Shown here piece by piece: positions 4,869-5,092 of a stretch of DNA of 5,092 nt. Origin of the DNA: an uncultured Campylobacter sp. Lineage in GTDB: Bacteria > Campylobacterota > Campylobacteria > Campylobacterales > Campylobacteraceae. The translations under genes were made by a program, and so were the position numbers. The stretch spans positions 1 to 5,092 of the forward strand of contig NZ_CALIBB010000120.1 in the NCBI RefSeq assembly GCF_938045595.1. Direction: 5' to 3'. How positions within the stretch are numbered: the stretch's first letter is position 1; each line of letters opens with the position of its first letter. The notes under the pieces were generated by a model that ran no database searches, was not told the DNA's origin, and saw nothing but the letters and a program-made list of their open reading frames with translations.

Positions 4869-5092
4869 ATGAATGAACTATCAAAACTCCCGACTCCCGA
4901 TATCGCCGAGCACGGCGCGTTTTTCCCGTCGCCGTTTTCGCTGTCGCAGTTTACTGCGCCCGTGAGCGATCTGGCGGATTTTAATTACGAGAAAAAATAC
5001 GACGGCGATAAAAAAATCCTCATCATCGCGGCCGACGAGCGGTATTTGCTGATGGACAACGGGACGTTTTTCTCCACGGGCAACCACCCCGT
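4869..5092 (+). CDS. hchA: HchA (Hsp31) glyoxalase III / protein deglycase, N-terminal part
   Basis: The first 74 codons are present and the gene runs off the window. The N-terminus closely follows E. coli Hsp31: AFFPSPFSLSQFTAPVSDL (17-35), KKILIIAADERYLLMDNG (48-65), FFSTGNHPV (67-75). In E. coli HchA this DJ-1/PfpI-superfamily protein converts methylglyoxal to lactate without glutathione, is reported to repair glycated proteins, and acts as a holding chaperone; it is cytosolic. The zinc ligands and nucleophilic Cys of the family lie beyond the window, so activity cannot be checked. The ATG at 4869 is chosen because AAGGA precedes it and the alignment begins there. The second ATG at 4873 is out of frame. 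Its own TATAAT box suggests a single-gene unit. Confidence 0.93.
   Translation, partial: MNELSKLPTPDIAEHGAFFPSPFSLSQFTAPVSDLADFNYEKKYDGDKKILIIAADERYLLMDNGTFFSTGNHP

Noticed and set aside
4881..5087. Minus-strand ORF opposite hchA
   Set aside because: Shadow of hchA; Arg-rich product with no motif.
1..5092. CRISPR array
   Set aside because: No regularly spaced identical repeats; the recurring AAATTT words are short and irregular.

Overview
The window reads as chromosome from an epsilonproteobacterium, most likely a Campylobacter of the higher-GC oral group (C. gracilis, C. showae or C. rectus-like). The reasons are GC-rich coding sequence, intergenic DNA full of AAATTT/AAATTTAA words, TATAAT -10 boxes without clear -35 boxes, and purine-rich AAGGA-type ribosome binding sites. 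The genus is an inference; there is no rRNA or marker gene here.

Layout. (1) Bases 1-660 are very AT-rich, unlike the rest. On the minus strand they carry a SLATT-domain membrane protein, a family of pore-forming effectors tied to anti-phage and nucleotide-signalling systems. It is interrupted by one in-frame TGA, and its 3' end is cut by the window edge. A tiny ORF overlaps its start by ATGA. (2) Bases 660-840 hold structured DNA (two alternative hairpins, one AT hairpin) and a 37-codon hydrophobic ORF. (3) 842-1585 minus is an intact DUF4272 protein. (4) 1586-2007 has no convincing gene. (5) 2008-2593 minus is a decayed gene: protein-like sequence can be followed through several frameshifts and two in-frame stops. 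(6) 2822-3655 minus is a dipeptidase E (peptidase S51) with a twin-arginine export signal, followed by two hairpins. (7) 3656-3921 is the divergent promoter region, packed with AAATTT words. (8) 3963-4220 plus is a short methylguanine-DNA methyltransferase-like protein. Its natural N-terminus appears to lie one frame away, separated by a run of five G, and would begin at a leaderless ATG at 3922. (9) 4326-4376 is a nested inverted repeat. (10) 4364-4621 minus and 4674-4826 plus are weakly supported small ORFs. (11) 4869-5092 plus is the 5' end of hchA (Hsp31, glyoxalase III/deglycase).

Working together: the alkyltransferase-like protein and HchA both deal with chemical damage (alkylated DNA; methylglyoxal and glycated protein), but each appears to have its own promoter and no operon is evident. 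The broken genes suggest a region under relaxed selection, with a defence-type gene on an AT-rich segment at the left edge. The SLATT gene with its single TGA is the most interesting element. No complete new multi-gene system is visible in the window.
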